A DNA stretch of 33,939 bases from Hyphomicrobiales bacterium. Lineage in GTDB: Bacteria; Pseudomonadota; Alphaproteobacteria; Rhizobiales; Rhizobiaceae. Of the stretch, positions 6,705 to 14,129 are shown in pieces; the stretch's first letter is position 1; every line of letters starts with the position of its first letter. The stretch is taken from contig UCJD01000069.1 of assembly GCA_900472605.1 (NCBI GenBank), positions 1-33,939 on the forward strand. The letters run 5' to 3'. Below the pieces are notes generated by a model. That model was not told the DNA's origin, did no database searches, and saw only the letters and a list, made by a program, of their open reading frames with translations. A program made the translations under genes and the position numbers.

Positions 6705-7844
6705 ATGACAATCGAGGCGAACACTTCATCCCTATCGCCTGCAATCTCCGATAGACCGGCGCGGCCCCTCCTGGGACCGATGCTGGAATGGCTGGCGCGG
6801 CGGGCAGAGCCCGTCGTCATCAGCCTCGGCGCGATCCTGGTCGGTCTGGCGCTCTTTTCGCTCTTCATCATGGCGGTCGGCAAATCGCCGGCCGTGCTTT
6901 TCCAGCTCATGTATACCGGTGGCTTCGGAAGTTGGTTTTCGGTGCAGAACAGCCTCAGCCGTTCCGCGCCGCTGCTGCTGACTGCGCTCTGCGTGGCGCT
7001 GCCGGCACGGCTCGGCCTCACCATCATCGGCGGCGAGGGCGCGGTGGCGCTGGGTGGCGTTGCGGCCGCCGCGATCGCCCTGCCCTTCGTCGGCGCCCTG
7101 CCCGCCTTTCTGGTGCTGATCATGATGGCGGCGGCCGCCATGGTGGTCGGCGGGGTATGGATCGGTCTCGCGGGGTTCCTGCGCCACTATCGCGGCGTCA
7201 ACGAGACGATCTCGTCGCTGCTGCTTGCCTATATCGCAATCGCCTTGATGAACCAGTTCGTCGAGGGGCCGCTGCGCGACCCGGCGAGCCTCAACAAGCC
7301 TTCGACGGCGCCACTTCCGGCGGAGTACATGATGGGCAAGATACCCGGCATGGACGTGCACTGGGGTCTGGTGATCGGTATCGTTGCCTGCATTCTCTCC
7401 TGGATCCTGATCGAGGTGACGAGCTACGGCTTCGCCGCCCGCATCGCCGGCGGCAATGTGCGCGCCGCGCAAATCCAGGGATTGCCGGTGGGGCGGCTGA
7501 TCGTCGGCTTCACCGCGATCGCCGGCAGCTTCGCCGGGCTTGCCGGGATGATCGAGGTGGCGGCCGTTCAGGGTAGCGCCAATGCCTCGATCGCGGCCGG
7601 CTATGGCTATACCGGCATCCTCGTCGCCTTTCTGGCGCGACACAATCCGCTGGCGATCATTCCCGTGGCCATACTTCTCGGTGGCATCGATGCCTCGGGC
7701 GGGTTGATCCAGCGGCGCATGGGCCTGCCGGATGCAACCGTGCTCGTGCTTCAGGGGACGCTGTTCGTCGTCATCCTGCTGTTCGAGACCTTCTACGGCC
7801 GCTTCAAGATCTTCAACCCCGACCTTTGGAAGAGGAACCCGTGA
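6705..7844 (+). CDS. BMP-type ABC transporter permease 1
   Basis: 379-residue inner-membrane permease of the branched-chain amino acid / BMP nucleoside group, equivalent to the larger permease of BmpDEFG-like systems. There are about nine to ten hydrophobic segments, e.g. around 30-58, 78-98, 105-165, 170-185, 220-245, 260-300 and 310-365. The cytoplasmic coupling region contains a typical GGNVRAAQIQGLPVGR. The N-terminal 25 residues are polar. A GGGAGAA ribosome site precedes the ATG. The stop overlaps the next gene's start by one base (TGATG), so the two permeases are probably translationally coupled and form a heterodimeric pore. Confidence 0.9.
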   Translation: MTIEANTSSLSPAISDRPARPLLGPMLEWLARRAEPVVISLGAILVGLALFSLFIMAVGKSPAVLFQLMYTGGFGSWFSVQNSLSRSAPLLLTALCVALPARLGLTIIGGEGAVALGGVAAAAIALPFVGALPAFLVLIMMAAAAMVVGGVWIGLAGFLRHYRGVNETISSLLLAYIAIALMNQFVEGPLRDPASLNKPSTAPLPAEYMMGKIPGMDVHWGLVIGIVACILSWILIEVTSYGFAARIAGGNVRAAQIQGLPVGRLIVGFTAIAGSFAGLAGMIEVAAVQGSANASIAAGYGYTGILVAFLARHNPLAIIPVAILLGGIDASGGLIQRRMGLPDATVLVLQGTLFVVILLFETFYGRFKIFNPDLWKRNP

Positions 7845-8770
7845 TGGACGAGACCGGTATCGGCATATGGGGTGTACCGCTGGCGATTCTCGCCGGCGCC
7901 ATCCGTGTCTCCACGCCCTTCATCTTCGTCAGCCTCGGCGAGACGATCACGGAGCGATCGGGCCGCATCAATCTCGGGCTTGAGGGCACGCTGGTGTTCG
8001 GCGCCATGACGGCCTACGCGGTGGCCGTGATGAGCGGCTCGGCCTGGCTCGGTGTGCTCGCGGCGATGGCGACGGGCGCTATCTTTGGCCTCGTGCACGG
8101 CTGGATCTGCAAGTGGCCGAAGGTCAACGATATCGCGATCGGCATCGCCATGATGCAGTTCGGCCTCGGGATGGCCTTCTTCCTTGGCAAACCCTTCATC
8201 AAACCGGTGGCGCCGCACCTGCCCTCGATCCCGCTTGGTGGCTGGTCGAGCCTGCCACAGGTGCAGGCCGCCTTGAACATCAACGTGCTCTTCGTCATCG
8301 GCGCACTGCTGGCGGTGGCGCTGTGGTGGGCATTCAAGAATACCCGCGTCGGACTTATCCTTCGCGTCGTCGGCGACAGCACGGATGCGGCGCGGGCCAT
8401 GGGCATCGATCCGGATCGAGTCCGGCTGCTTGCCACGGCGGTGGGCGGATCGCTGGCCGCCATCGGTGGGGCTTATCTCTCGCTTTACTATCCGGGTTCC
8501 TGGAACGAGGGGATTTCCTCCGGCCAGGGCCTGATGGCGGTGGCGCTCGTCATCTTCGCGCGCTGGAACCCGATGGGGTGCTTCCTTGCCGCCCTGCTCT
8601 TCGGCGGCGCAGGGGCGCTCGGCCCCGCCCTGCAATCGGTCGGCGTCACGCAGGGGTACTACCTCTTCTACGCCGCACCCTACGTGCTGACACTCGCCAT
8701 CCTGATCGCCACCTCTTCGCCCACCCGATCGCTCGCGGGTGCGCCTGGCGCCCTGTCACTCACGAAATAA
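7844..8770 (+). CDS. BMP-type ABC transporter permease 2
   Basis: 308-residue second permease of the importer. It opens with FVSLGETITERSGRINLGLEG, the conserved start of this group, and has around eight hydrophobic segments ending near 295. The coupling-loop region has VVGDSTDAARAMGIDPDRVR. The ATG at 7844 shares a base with the upstream stop codon and has GAGGA 7 bases before it. An in-frame TTG at 7826 would add six polar residues and is less likely. Confidence 0.9.
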   Translation: MDETGIGIWGVPLAILAGAIRVSTPFIFVSLGETITERSGRINLGLEGTLVFGAMTAYAVAVMSGSAWLGVLAAMATGAIFGLVHGWICKWPKVNDIAIGIAMMQFGLGMAFFLGKPFIKPVAPHLPSIPLGGWSSLPQVQAALNINVLFVIGALLAVALWWAFKNTRVGLILRVVGDSTDAARAMGIDPDRVRLLATAVGGSLAAIGGAYLSLYYPGSWNEGISSGQGLMAVALVIFARWNPMGCFLAALLFGGAGALGPALQSVGVTQGYYLFYAAPYVLTLAILIATSSPTRSLAGAPGALSLTK

Positions 8771-8780
8771 GGATTTTGCC

Positions 8781-9797
8781 ATGAACGGTCTCGGCGGCCT
8801 CAACAAGTCCGAACACGGCGTCGGCATCGGCCTCGTGCAGCTGCAACTCCCCCTGACTGTCGCCAGGGAGGATCTCGCGCGGCAGACGCAGGTCATCGTC
8901 GACCTCGTCGGCAAGGCGCGGCGCAACCAGCCGGGCATGGATCTCGTGGTTTTTCCGGAGTACGCGCTGCACGGCCTGTCGATGGACATCAACCCCGAGA
9001 TCATGTGCCGGCTGGATGGGCCTGAGGTCGCGGCGTTCAAGAAGGCTTGCCTGGACAACAGGATCTGGGGCTGCTTCTCGATCATGGAGTTCAACCCCGG
9101 CGGGATGCCCTATAATTCAGGCATCGTCATCGACGATCACGGCGAATTGAAGCTCTATTATCGCAAGATGCATCCATGGGTGCCAGTGGAGCCGTGGGAA
9201 CCCGGCAATCTCGGCATTCCCGTCATCGATGGCCCCAGAGGTGCCAAGCTGGCGCTGATCATCTGCCATGACGGCATGTTCCCGGAGATGGCGCGCGAAT
9301 GCGCCTACAAGGGTGCCGAAATCTTGATCCGCACGGCGGGCTATACGGCGCCGATCCGCGACAGCTGGAAGTTCACCAACCAGTCCAACGCCTTCTGCAA
9401 TCTGATGGTCACCGCGAGCGTGTGCATGTGCGGTTCGGACGGCACCTTCGACAGTATGGGTGAAGGGATGATCTGCAATTTCGATGGCTCGATCATCGCC
9501 CACGGAACATCCGGCCGCGTCAACGAGATCATCACCGCCGAGGTCCGCCCGGACCTGGTGCGCGAGGCGCGTCTCGGCTGGGGCGTGGAGAACAACATCT
9601 ACCAGTTCGGCCATCGCGGCTATGTCGCGGTTGCGGGTGGCGCCGGCGACGCGCCCTACAGCTACATGCACGACCTGATCGCAGGCCAATACAAGCTGCC
9701 GTGGGAAGCGGACATCAAGATCACCGACGGCACGTCCTGCGGCTTCGACAAGCCTGTCCGGCGCTATGGCGAAACATTCAAGCTTGCGGGCGAATAG
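8781..9797 (+). CDS. amiF: Formamidase (nitrilase superfamily amidohydrolase)
   Basis: Hydrolyses formamide to formate and ammonia. 338 residues, the length of Helicobacter AmiF, with the same opening (MNGLGGLNKS...) and colinear blocks such as VFPEYALHG, YYRKMHPWVPVEPW, ICHDGMFPEMARECAYKGAE and GWGVENNIYQFGHRGYVA. The catalytic triad is visible as E60, K129 and C162. The start is fixed by AAGGA at 8769-8773, 7 bases upstream of the ATG; a longer reading frame exists but overlaps the permease gene. A role in cyanurate breakdown is not obvious, since formamide is not an intermediate. It may scavenge a separate nitrogen source under the same promoter, or act on a related small amide. Confidence 0.88.
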   Translation: MNGLGGLNKSEHGVGIGLVQLQLPLTVAREDLARQTQVIVDLVGKARRNQPGMDLVVFPEYALHGLSMDINPEIMCRLDGPEVAAFKKACLDNRIWGCFSIMEFNPGGMPYNSGIVIDDHGELKLYYRKMHPWVPVEPWEPGNLGIPVIDGPRGAKLALIICHDGMFPEMARECAYKGAEILIRTAGYTAPIRDSWKFTNQSNAFCNLMVTASVCMCGSDGTFDSMGEGMICNFDGSIIAHGTSGRVNEIITAEVRPDLVREARLGWGVENNIYQFGHRGYVAVAGGAGDAPYSYMHDLIAGQYKLPWEADIKITDGTSCGFDKPVRRYGETFKLAGE

Positions 9798-9809
9798 AGG
9801 AGACGGACG

Positions 9810-10511
9810 ATGGACATGATGACCGAGACAAAAGAGCATTACGTCAAGGCCGATCCCTACCCTTGGCCCTATAACGGGGCGCTGAGACCCGACAACACGG
9901 CGCTCATCATCATCGACATGCAGACCGACTTCTGTGGCAAGGGCGGCTATGTCGATCACATGGGCTACGACCTGTCGCTTGTGCAGGCACCGATCGAGCC
10001 GATCAAGACGGTGCTGGCGGCCATGCGCGCCAAAGGCTATCACATCATCCACACCCGCGAGGGCCACCGGCCCGATCTCGCCGACCTGCCCGCCAACAAG
10101 CGCTGGCGCTCGCAACGGATTGGTGCCGGCATCGGCGATGCCGGACCTTGCGGCCGCATCCTCGTCCGCGGCGAGCCGGGCTGGGACATCATTCCCGAGC
10201 TCTATCCTCTTGCGGGCGAAGTGATCATCGACAAGCCGGGCAAAGGCTCGTTCTGCGCCACGGATCTCGAACTGATCCTGAACCAGAAGCGTATCGAAAA
10301 CATCGTCCTGACCGGAATCACCACAGACGTGTGCGTCTCCACCACCATGCGCGAGGCCAATGACCGCGGCTTCGAATGCCTGCTGCTCGAGGATTGCTGC
10401 GGCGCCACCGACTACAACAACCACCTCGCCGCCATCCACATGGTGAAAATGCAGGGCGGTGTATTCGGCTCGGTCTCTGATTCCAAGGCTCTGATCGAGG
10501 CGCTCGTCTGA
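9810..10511 (+). CDS. biuH: Biuret amidohydrolase BiuH
   Basis: Cysteine hydrolase of the isochorismatase-like family that converts biuret to allophanate and ammonia. 233 residues. The sequence is, from memory, closely similar to the structurally characterised Rhizobium leguminosarum BiuH. The catalytic triad falls at the same numbers, D36 (LIIIDMQTDF), K142 (IDKPGKGSF) and C175 (TTDVCVST), and Q215 (KMQGG), which contacts biuret, is also present. A GAGGAG ribosome site precedes the ATG. The stop codon shares a base with the start of the next gene. It acts between the ring-opening enzyme and AtzF. Confidence 0.93.
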   Translation: MDMMTETKEHYVKADPYPWPYNGALRPDNTALIIIDMQTDFCGKGGYVDHMGYDLSLVQAPIEPIKTVLAAMRAKGYHIIHTREGHRPDLADLPANKRWRSQRIGAGIGDAGPCGRILVRGEPGWDIIPELYPLAGEVIIDKPGKGSFCATDLELILNQKRIENIVLTGITTDVCVSTTMREANDRGFECLLLEDCCGATDYNNHLAAIHMVKMQGGVFGSVSDSKALIEALV

Positions 10512-11563
10512 TGCCATCGATGCGTGCCCATGTATTCCGCGTGCCGGCCGACGGGCCGGATGATGTCTCGGGCGTCGAGGCGCTGTTTTCCGCCGGCCAG
10601 AAGCCGGAGAGTGTCGTCGCCATCCTCGGCAAGACCGAGGGCAATGGCTGCGTCAACGATTTCACGCGCGGCTACGCGACATCGAGCTTCGAGGCGCTGT
10701 TTCGCCGATACGGTGTCGAGGGTGTGTCGATCGTCATGTCCGGCGGCACTGAAGGTGCCCTGTCGCCGCATTGGACGGTGTTTGCCCGCGAGGAGACCGA
10801 CGCGCCGGCGACGCGGGCGCTGGCGATCGGCGTGGCGCGGACACCTGCCCTGCCCTGGCATGATCTCGGGCGCCGGGCGCAGGTAATGATGGTGGCCGCT
10901 GCCGTGAAAGCCGCAATCCGGGATGCCGGGATCGAGGATATGGCGGATGTGCATTTCGTGCAGATCAAGTGCCCACTCCTCACCACGCAGCGGATCGCCA
11001 GGGTGGAAGCATCCGGCAAGACCGTAGCGACCCGCGACACGCTGAAATCCATGGCGCTTTCGCGTGGAGCGTCGGCGCTCGGCGTGGCGGTGGCGCTCGG
11101 CGAGATCGATGCCGACACGATCAACGACAGCGATATCGGCACGCGCCACGAACTGTACTCGCGCTGCGCCTCGGCGTCGGCCGGGGTCGAACTGCTGGAT
11201 CACGAGATCGTCGTGCTCGGCATGAGCTCCAAGTGGTCCGGTCCGTTCCAGATCGACCACGGCGTCATGCAAGACGCGATCGACGTGCAATCGGTGAAGG
11301 CCGCCCATGCGCGCCTATCTGGGGGCAATCTGGCGGCGGTGCTCGCCAAGGCGGAGCCTGACCCGAGCGGCCAGGTGCGTGGCAATAGGCACACCATGCT
11401 TGGCGATTCCGACATATCGGGCACGCGCCATGCCCGCGCCTTCGTCGGCGGCGTTCTGGCCGGTGTGTTCGGGATGACCGATCTCTACGTCTCGGGTGGC
11501 GCCGAGCATCAGGGGCCGCCAGGCGGCGGGCCCGTGGCAATCATCGTCGAAAAGGAGACCTGA
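10511..11563 (+). CDS. atzD: Cyanuric acid amidohydrolase (AtzD/barbiturase family)
   Basis: Ring-opening hydrolase that turns cyanuric acid into 1-carboxybiuret, which loses CO2 to give biuret. 350 residues with the family's three repeated units, each with a Lys and a Ser: K41 in GKTEGNGCVND with S77 in VMSGGTEG; K153 in VQIKCPLL with Ser in SASAG (221-225); K280 in AKAE with S328 in YVSGGAEHQGP. RHTMLGDSDI is also typical. Barbiturases share this fold, and sequence alone does not fully exclude one. The adjacent BiuH and AtzF make cyanuric acid the far likelier substrate, because barbiturate products need a ureidomalonase not seen here. Start overlaps the biuH stop by one base. Confidence 0.88.
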   Translation: MPSMRAHVFRVPADGPDDVSGVEALFSAGQKPESVVAILGKTEGNGCVNDFTRGYATSSFEALFRRYGVEGVSIVMSGGTEGALSPHWTVFAREETDAPATRALAIGVARTPALPWHDLGRRAQVMMVAAAVKAAIRDAGIEDMADVHFVQIKCPLLTTQRIARVEASGKTVATRDTLKSMALSRGASALGVAVALGEIDADTINDSDIGTRHELYSRCASASAGVELLDHEIVVLGMSSKWSGPFQIDHGVMQDAIDVQSVKAAHARLSGGNLAAVLAKAEPDPSGQVRGNRHTMLGDSDISGTRHARAFVGGVLAGVFGMTDLYVSGGAEHQGPPGGGPVAIIVEKET

Positions 11564-11564
11564 A

Positions 11565-13115
11565 GTGAGCATAGTCCGCGACACCCCTCTCCCACAGGCC
11601 GGCAAGGCCGTCGGCATCCAGACCATCGGCATGACAATGCGCTTCGGCAGCTTCACGGCGCTGGACAATGTCTCGATCGATATTCCGGCCGGCAGCTTTC
11701 ACGCGCTGCTCGGCGAAAACGGCGCCGGCAAGTCGACGCTCGTGAAATGTATCATGGGCTTCTATCACCAGACGTCGGGCTCGCTGTCGGTCGATGGCCG
11801 CGAAGTCGCGGTCGCCTCGCCGCGCGACGCCGCAACCTACGGGCTTGGAATGGTCTACCAGCATTTCACGCTGGTGCCGTCGCTGACCGGCGCCGAGAAC
11901 CTGGTCATCAGCCGCAACAGCGTGCCCGCCGTGATCAACTGGGCCAAAGAGCGCAAGGACCTCGCCGCCTTCATGGAGCGGATGCCGTTCAAGATCCCGC
12001 TCGACAGACCGGTGAGCGAGCTGGCGGCCGGCGAAAAGCAGAAGCTGGAGATCGTCAAGCAGCTATATCTCGGCCGCTCCTTCCTGGTGCTCGATGAGCC
12101 GACCTCGGTGCTGACGCCGGCCGAAGCCGACGAAATGCTCGGGCTGGTGCGCGGGATGACCGAGCGCGGCGAACTGACCGTGCTGATGATCTCGCACAAG
12201 TTCCATGAGGTCACCAAATTCGCCGATGCCGTTTCCATTCTCCGCCGCGGCAAGCTGGTGGGATCAGGCAAGGTCGGCGAACTCTCGACATCGGACATGG
12301 CGGCGATGATGATCGGCGACGTGAAGCTTGCGGAACTCGATACACGCGTGCCTGTTTCCTCCGGGGCCAAGCCCGTTCTCAAGGTCGACAAGGTGAAGGC
12401 GCCCGATCGGTCCGGGCTGAAGACGATCGAGATCGACAGCCTGATGGTGCGATCCGGCGAAATCGTCGGCATCGCCGGCATTTCGGGCAATGGCCAGAAG
12501 GAGCTGACCGAAATCCTCGCCGGCCAGCGGCCGACCGATGCCGGTACTGTCGAAGTCAATGGTGACGCCTATGGCGCGACGCGACCGGAAACGCGGCGCA
12601 ACAATGTGCGGTTCATTCCCGAGGAGCCGCTGCAGAACGCCTGCGCGCCGAAGATGACCGTCAGCGAAAACCTCGCCTTCCGCACCTTCGATCTCAAGGC
12701 CGACGGCAAGGATGCGATCTGGCTCAGCAAGGGCAAGATGCGCAAACGCGCCACCGACCTGATCTCCGACTTCAAGGTGAAGACCGCCTCCTCATCCTCG
12801 CCGATCGCGGCCCTTTCCGGCGGCAACGTCCAGCGGGCGGTGCTGGCGCGCGAGCTCACCGGCGAGGTCGATCTGCTGATTGTGTCAAACCCCTGCTTCG
12901 GCCTCGATTTCTCCGCAGTGGCTGAAATCCGGGCGCGTATCATGAGAGCGCGGAATTCGGGTGCGGCCGTGCTGCTGCTGTCGGAGGATTTGGACGAGCT
13001 GCTGGAGATGTCCGACCGCATTATGGTCATTTCGGAGGGCAAGCTGGTCTACGAGACGCCGGCGCTGGCCGCCGACATCTCCGTCATCGGCGCACATATG
13101 GCGGGGCATCACTGA
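11565..13115 (+). CDS. BMP-type ABC transporter double ATP-binding protein
   Basis: 516-residue cytoplasmic ATPase with two fused nucleotide-binding domains, as in nucleoside and sugar (RbsA-like) importers. Domain 1 has Walker A GENGAGKST (50-58), signature ELAAGEKQKLEIVKQL and Walker B LVLDEPTSVLTP. Domain 2 has a degenerate Walker A (GISGNGQKEL), the signature ALSGGNVQRAVLARELTG and an altered Walker B region (LLIVSNPCFGLDF), so probably only one site turns over efficiently, as is usual in this family. The GTG at 11565 is chosen for the AAGGAG eight bases upstream. It follows the atzD stop by one base, and the earlier in-frame ATG lies inside atzD. It completes the importer although it is separated from the permeases by three enzyme genes. 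Confidence 0.9.
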   Translation: MSIVRDTPLPQAGKAVGIQTIGMTMRFGSFTALDNVSIDIPAGSFHALLGENGAGKSTLVKCIMGFYHQTSGSLSVDGREVAVASPRDAATYGLGMVYQHFTLVPSLTGAENLVISRNSVPAVINWAKERKDLAAFMERMPFKIPLDRPVSELAAGEKQKLEIVKQLYLGRSFLVLDEPTSVLTPAEADEMLGLVRGMTERGELTVLMISHKFHEVTKFADAVSILRRGKLVGSGKVGELSTSDMAAMMIGDVKLAELDTRVPVSSGAKPVLKVDKVKAPDRSGLKTIEIDSLMVRSGEIVGIAGISGNGQKELTEILAGQRPTDAGTVEVNGDAYGATRPETRRNNVRFIPEEPLQNACAPKMTVSENLAFRTFDLKADGKDAIWLSKGKMRKRATDLISDFKVKTASSSSPIAALSGGNVQRAVLARELTGEVDLLIVSNPCFGLDFSAVAEIRARIMRARNSGAAVLLLSEDLDELLEMSDRIMVISEGKLVYETPALAADISVIGAHMAGHH

Positions 13116-13783
13116 TGGTTGAGATCAAGGCGCAACCGTTTCCCTTTCCGCTCCGAAAGCAAGAGATCGCGCTCGTCGTCATCGACATGCAGCGCGATTT
13201 CGCCGAGCCCGGCGGTTTCGGCGCCAGCCTCGGCAACGACGTCGGTCGCATCGCCAGGATCGTGCCCGATGTAAAACGGCTGATCCAGGGCTTTCGCGAA
13301 GCCGGGCTAAAGGTCATTCACACGATGGAATGCCACAGGCCCGACCTCTCCGACCTGCCCGTCGCGAAGCGCAATCGGGGCCAACCAAGCCTCAGGATCG
13401 GCGATGAAGGCCCGATGGGGCGCATCCTGATTGCGGGCGAGCCGGGCACCGCGATCCTTTCGGAACTTGCGCCGATCGATGGCGAAGTTGTCATCGAGAA
13501 GCCGGGCAAAGGGGCCTTCTACGCGACAGTGTTAGGCGACGTGTTGAAGGAGAGAGGCATCACGCAGCTGGTGTTCGCGGGCGTGACCACCGAGGTCTGT
13601 GTGCAGACGACAATGCGCGAGGCCAACGACCGGGGCTACGAATGCCTGCTCTGCGAGCAGGCGACGGAAAGCTATTTTCCGGAATTCAAGGAAGCCGCCA
13701 TCGCGATGATCCGCGCCCAGGGTGCGATCGTCGGATGGACGGCCGATATCGATGACATATTGGAGACGATCAGCCATGCCTGA
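13115..13783 (+). CDS. Isochorismatase-like cysteine hydrolase, candidate triuret hydrolase
   Basis: 222-residue paralogue of the upstream biuH. The triad D24 (VVIDMQRDF), K129 (IEKPGKGAF) and C162 (TTEVCVQTT) and the equivalent of the biuret-binding Gln (Q202, RAQGA) are present. The two proteins share CHRPDL-DLP--KR, RIGD-GP-GRIL--GEPG and MREANDRGYECLL. The tail differs: the CCGATDYNNH segment of BiuH becomes QATESYFPEF. Its position between the importer ATPase and AtzF suggests an amide in the same pathway. Triuret (to carboxybiuret), handled in other bacteria by the BiuH relative TrtA, is a reasonable candidate; a second biuretase or another ureido compound is also possible. The start shares a base with the previous stop. 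Confidence 0.85.
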   Translation: MVEIKAQPFPFPLRKQEIALVVIDMQRDFAEPGGFGASLGNDVGRIARIVPDVKRLIQGFREAGLKVIHTMECHRPDLSDLPVAKRNRGQPSLRIGDEGPMGRILIAGEPGTAILSELAPIDGEVVIEKPGKGAFYATVLGDVLKERGITQLVFAGVTTEVCVQTTMREANDRGYECLLCEQATESYFPEFKEAAIAMIRAQGAIVGWTADIDDILETISHA

Positions 13784-14129
13784 AACAACACGCGAACTGC
13801 TGACATCGGGCGGGTGGAAAGACCTCCCGTTCGGACCGTTTCGCGATGCGGTGACCATCCACTGGATCAAGCCCTTCGAGGGTGACCAGCCGGGCGTGGC
13901 GCTGTTGAAATACGAGGCCGGCGCGTCCGTACCTAGGCACCGGCACGAGGGGTTGGAGACGATCCTGGTGCTAGACGGCGTTCAGTCGGACGAGGCTGGC
14001 GACTATGGCCGGGGCAGCTATGTGGTCAATGCCATCGGAACGGAACATTCTGTGTGGAGCGACAACGGCTGCGTGGTGCTGATACAGTGGGACCGGCCGG
14101 TCACGATTCTTGAGGAGGAAGCGGCATGA
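13776..14129 (+). CDS. Small single-domain cupin protein
   Basis: 117-residue cupin of the ChrR-like type. Metal-binding motif 1 is seen in PRHRHEGLETILVLDG (two His and a Glu) and motif 2 in GTEHSVWSDNG (one His). A metal-dependent function is therefore possible, but no reaction can be assigned. The ATG at 13776 lies inside the end of the previous gene (8-base overlap), and the stop overlaps the atzF start by four bases (ATGA), so it is embedded in the translation chain of the operon. It may be an accessory or sensing protein for the hydrolases, or an isomerase-like enzyme for a side product. Confidence 0.8.
   Translation: MPETTRELLTSGGWKDLPFGPFRDAVTIHWIKPFEGDQPGVALLKYEAGASVPRHRHEGLETILVLDGVQSDEAGDYGRGSYVVNAIGTEHSVWSDNGCVVLIQWDRPVTILEEEAA

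Noticed and set aside
9117..10517. 466-codon open frame on the minus strand opposite the formamidase and biuH genes
   Set aside because: Its composition (rich in His, Asp, Arg and Val) is that of a shadow frame. The plus-strand genes have intact catalytic residues and coupled starts.
10511..11563. Assignment of the ring-opening enzyme as a barbiturase
   Set aside because: Barbiturase shares the fold, but adjacent BiuH and AtzF only make sense downstream of cyanuric acid, and no ureidomalonase gene is present.
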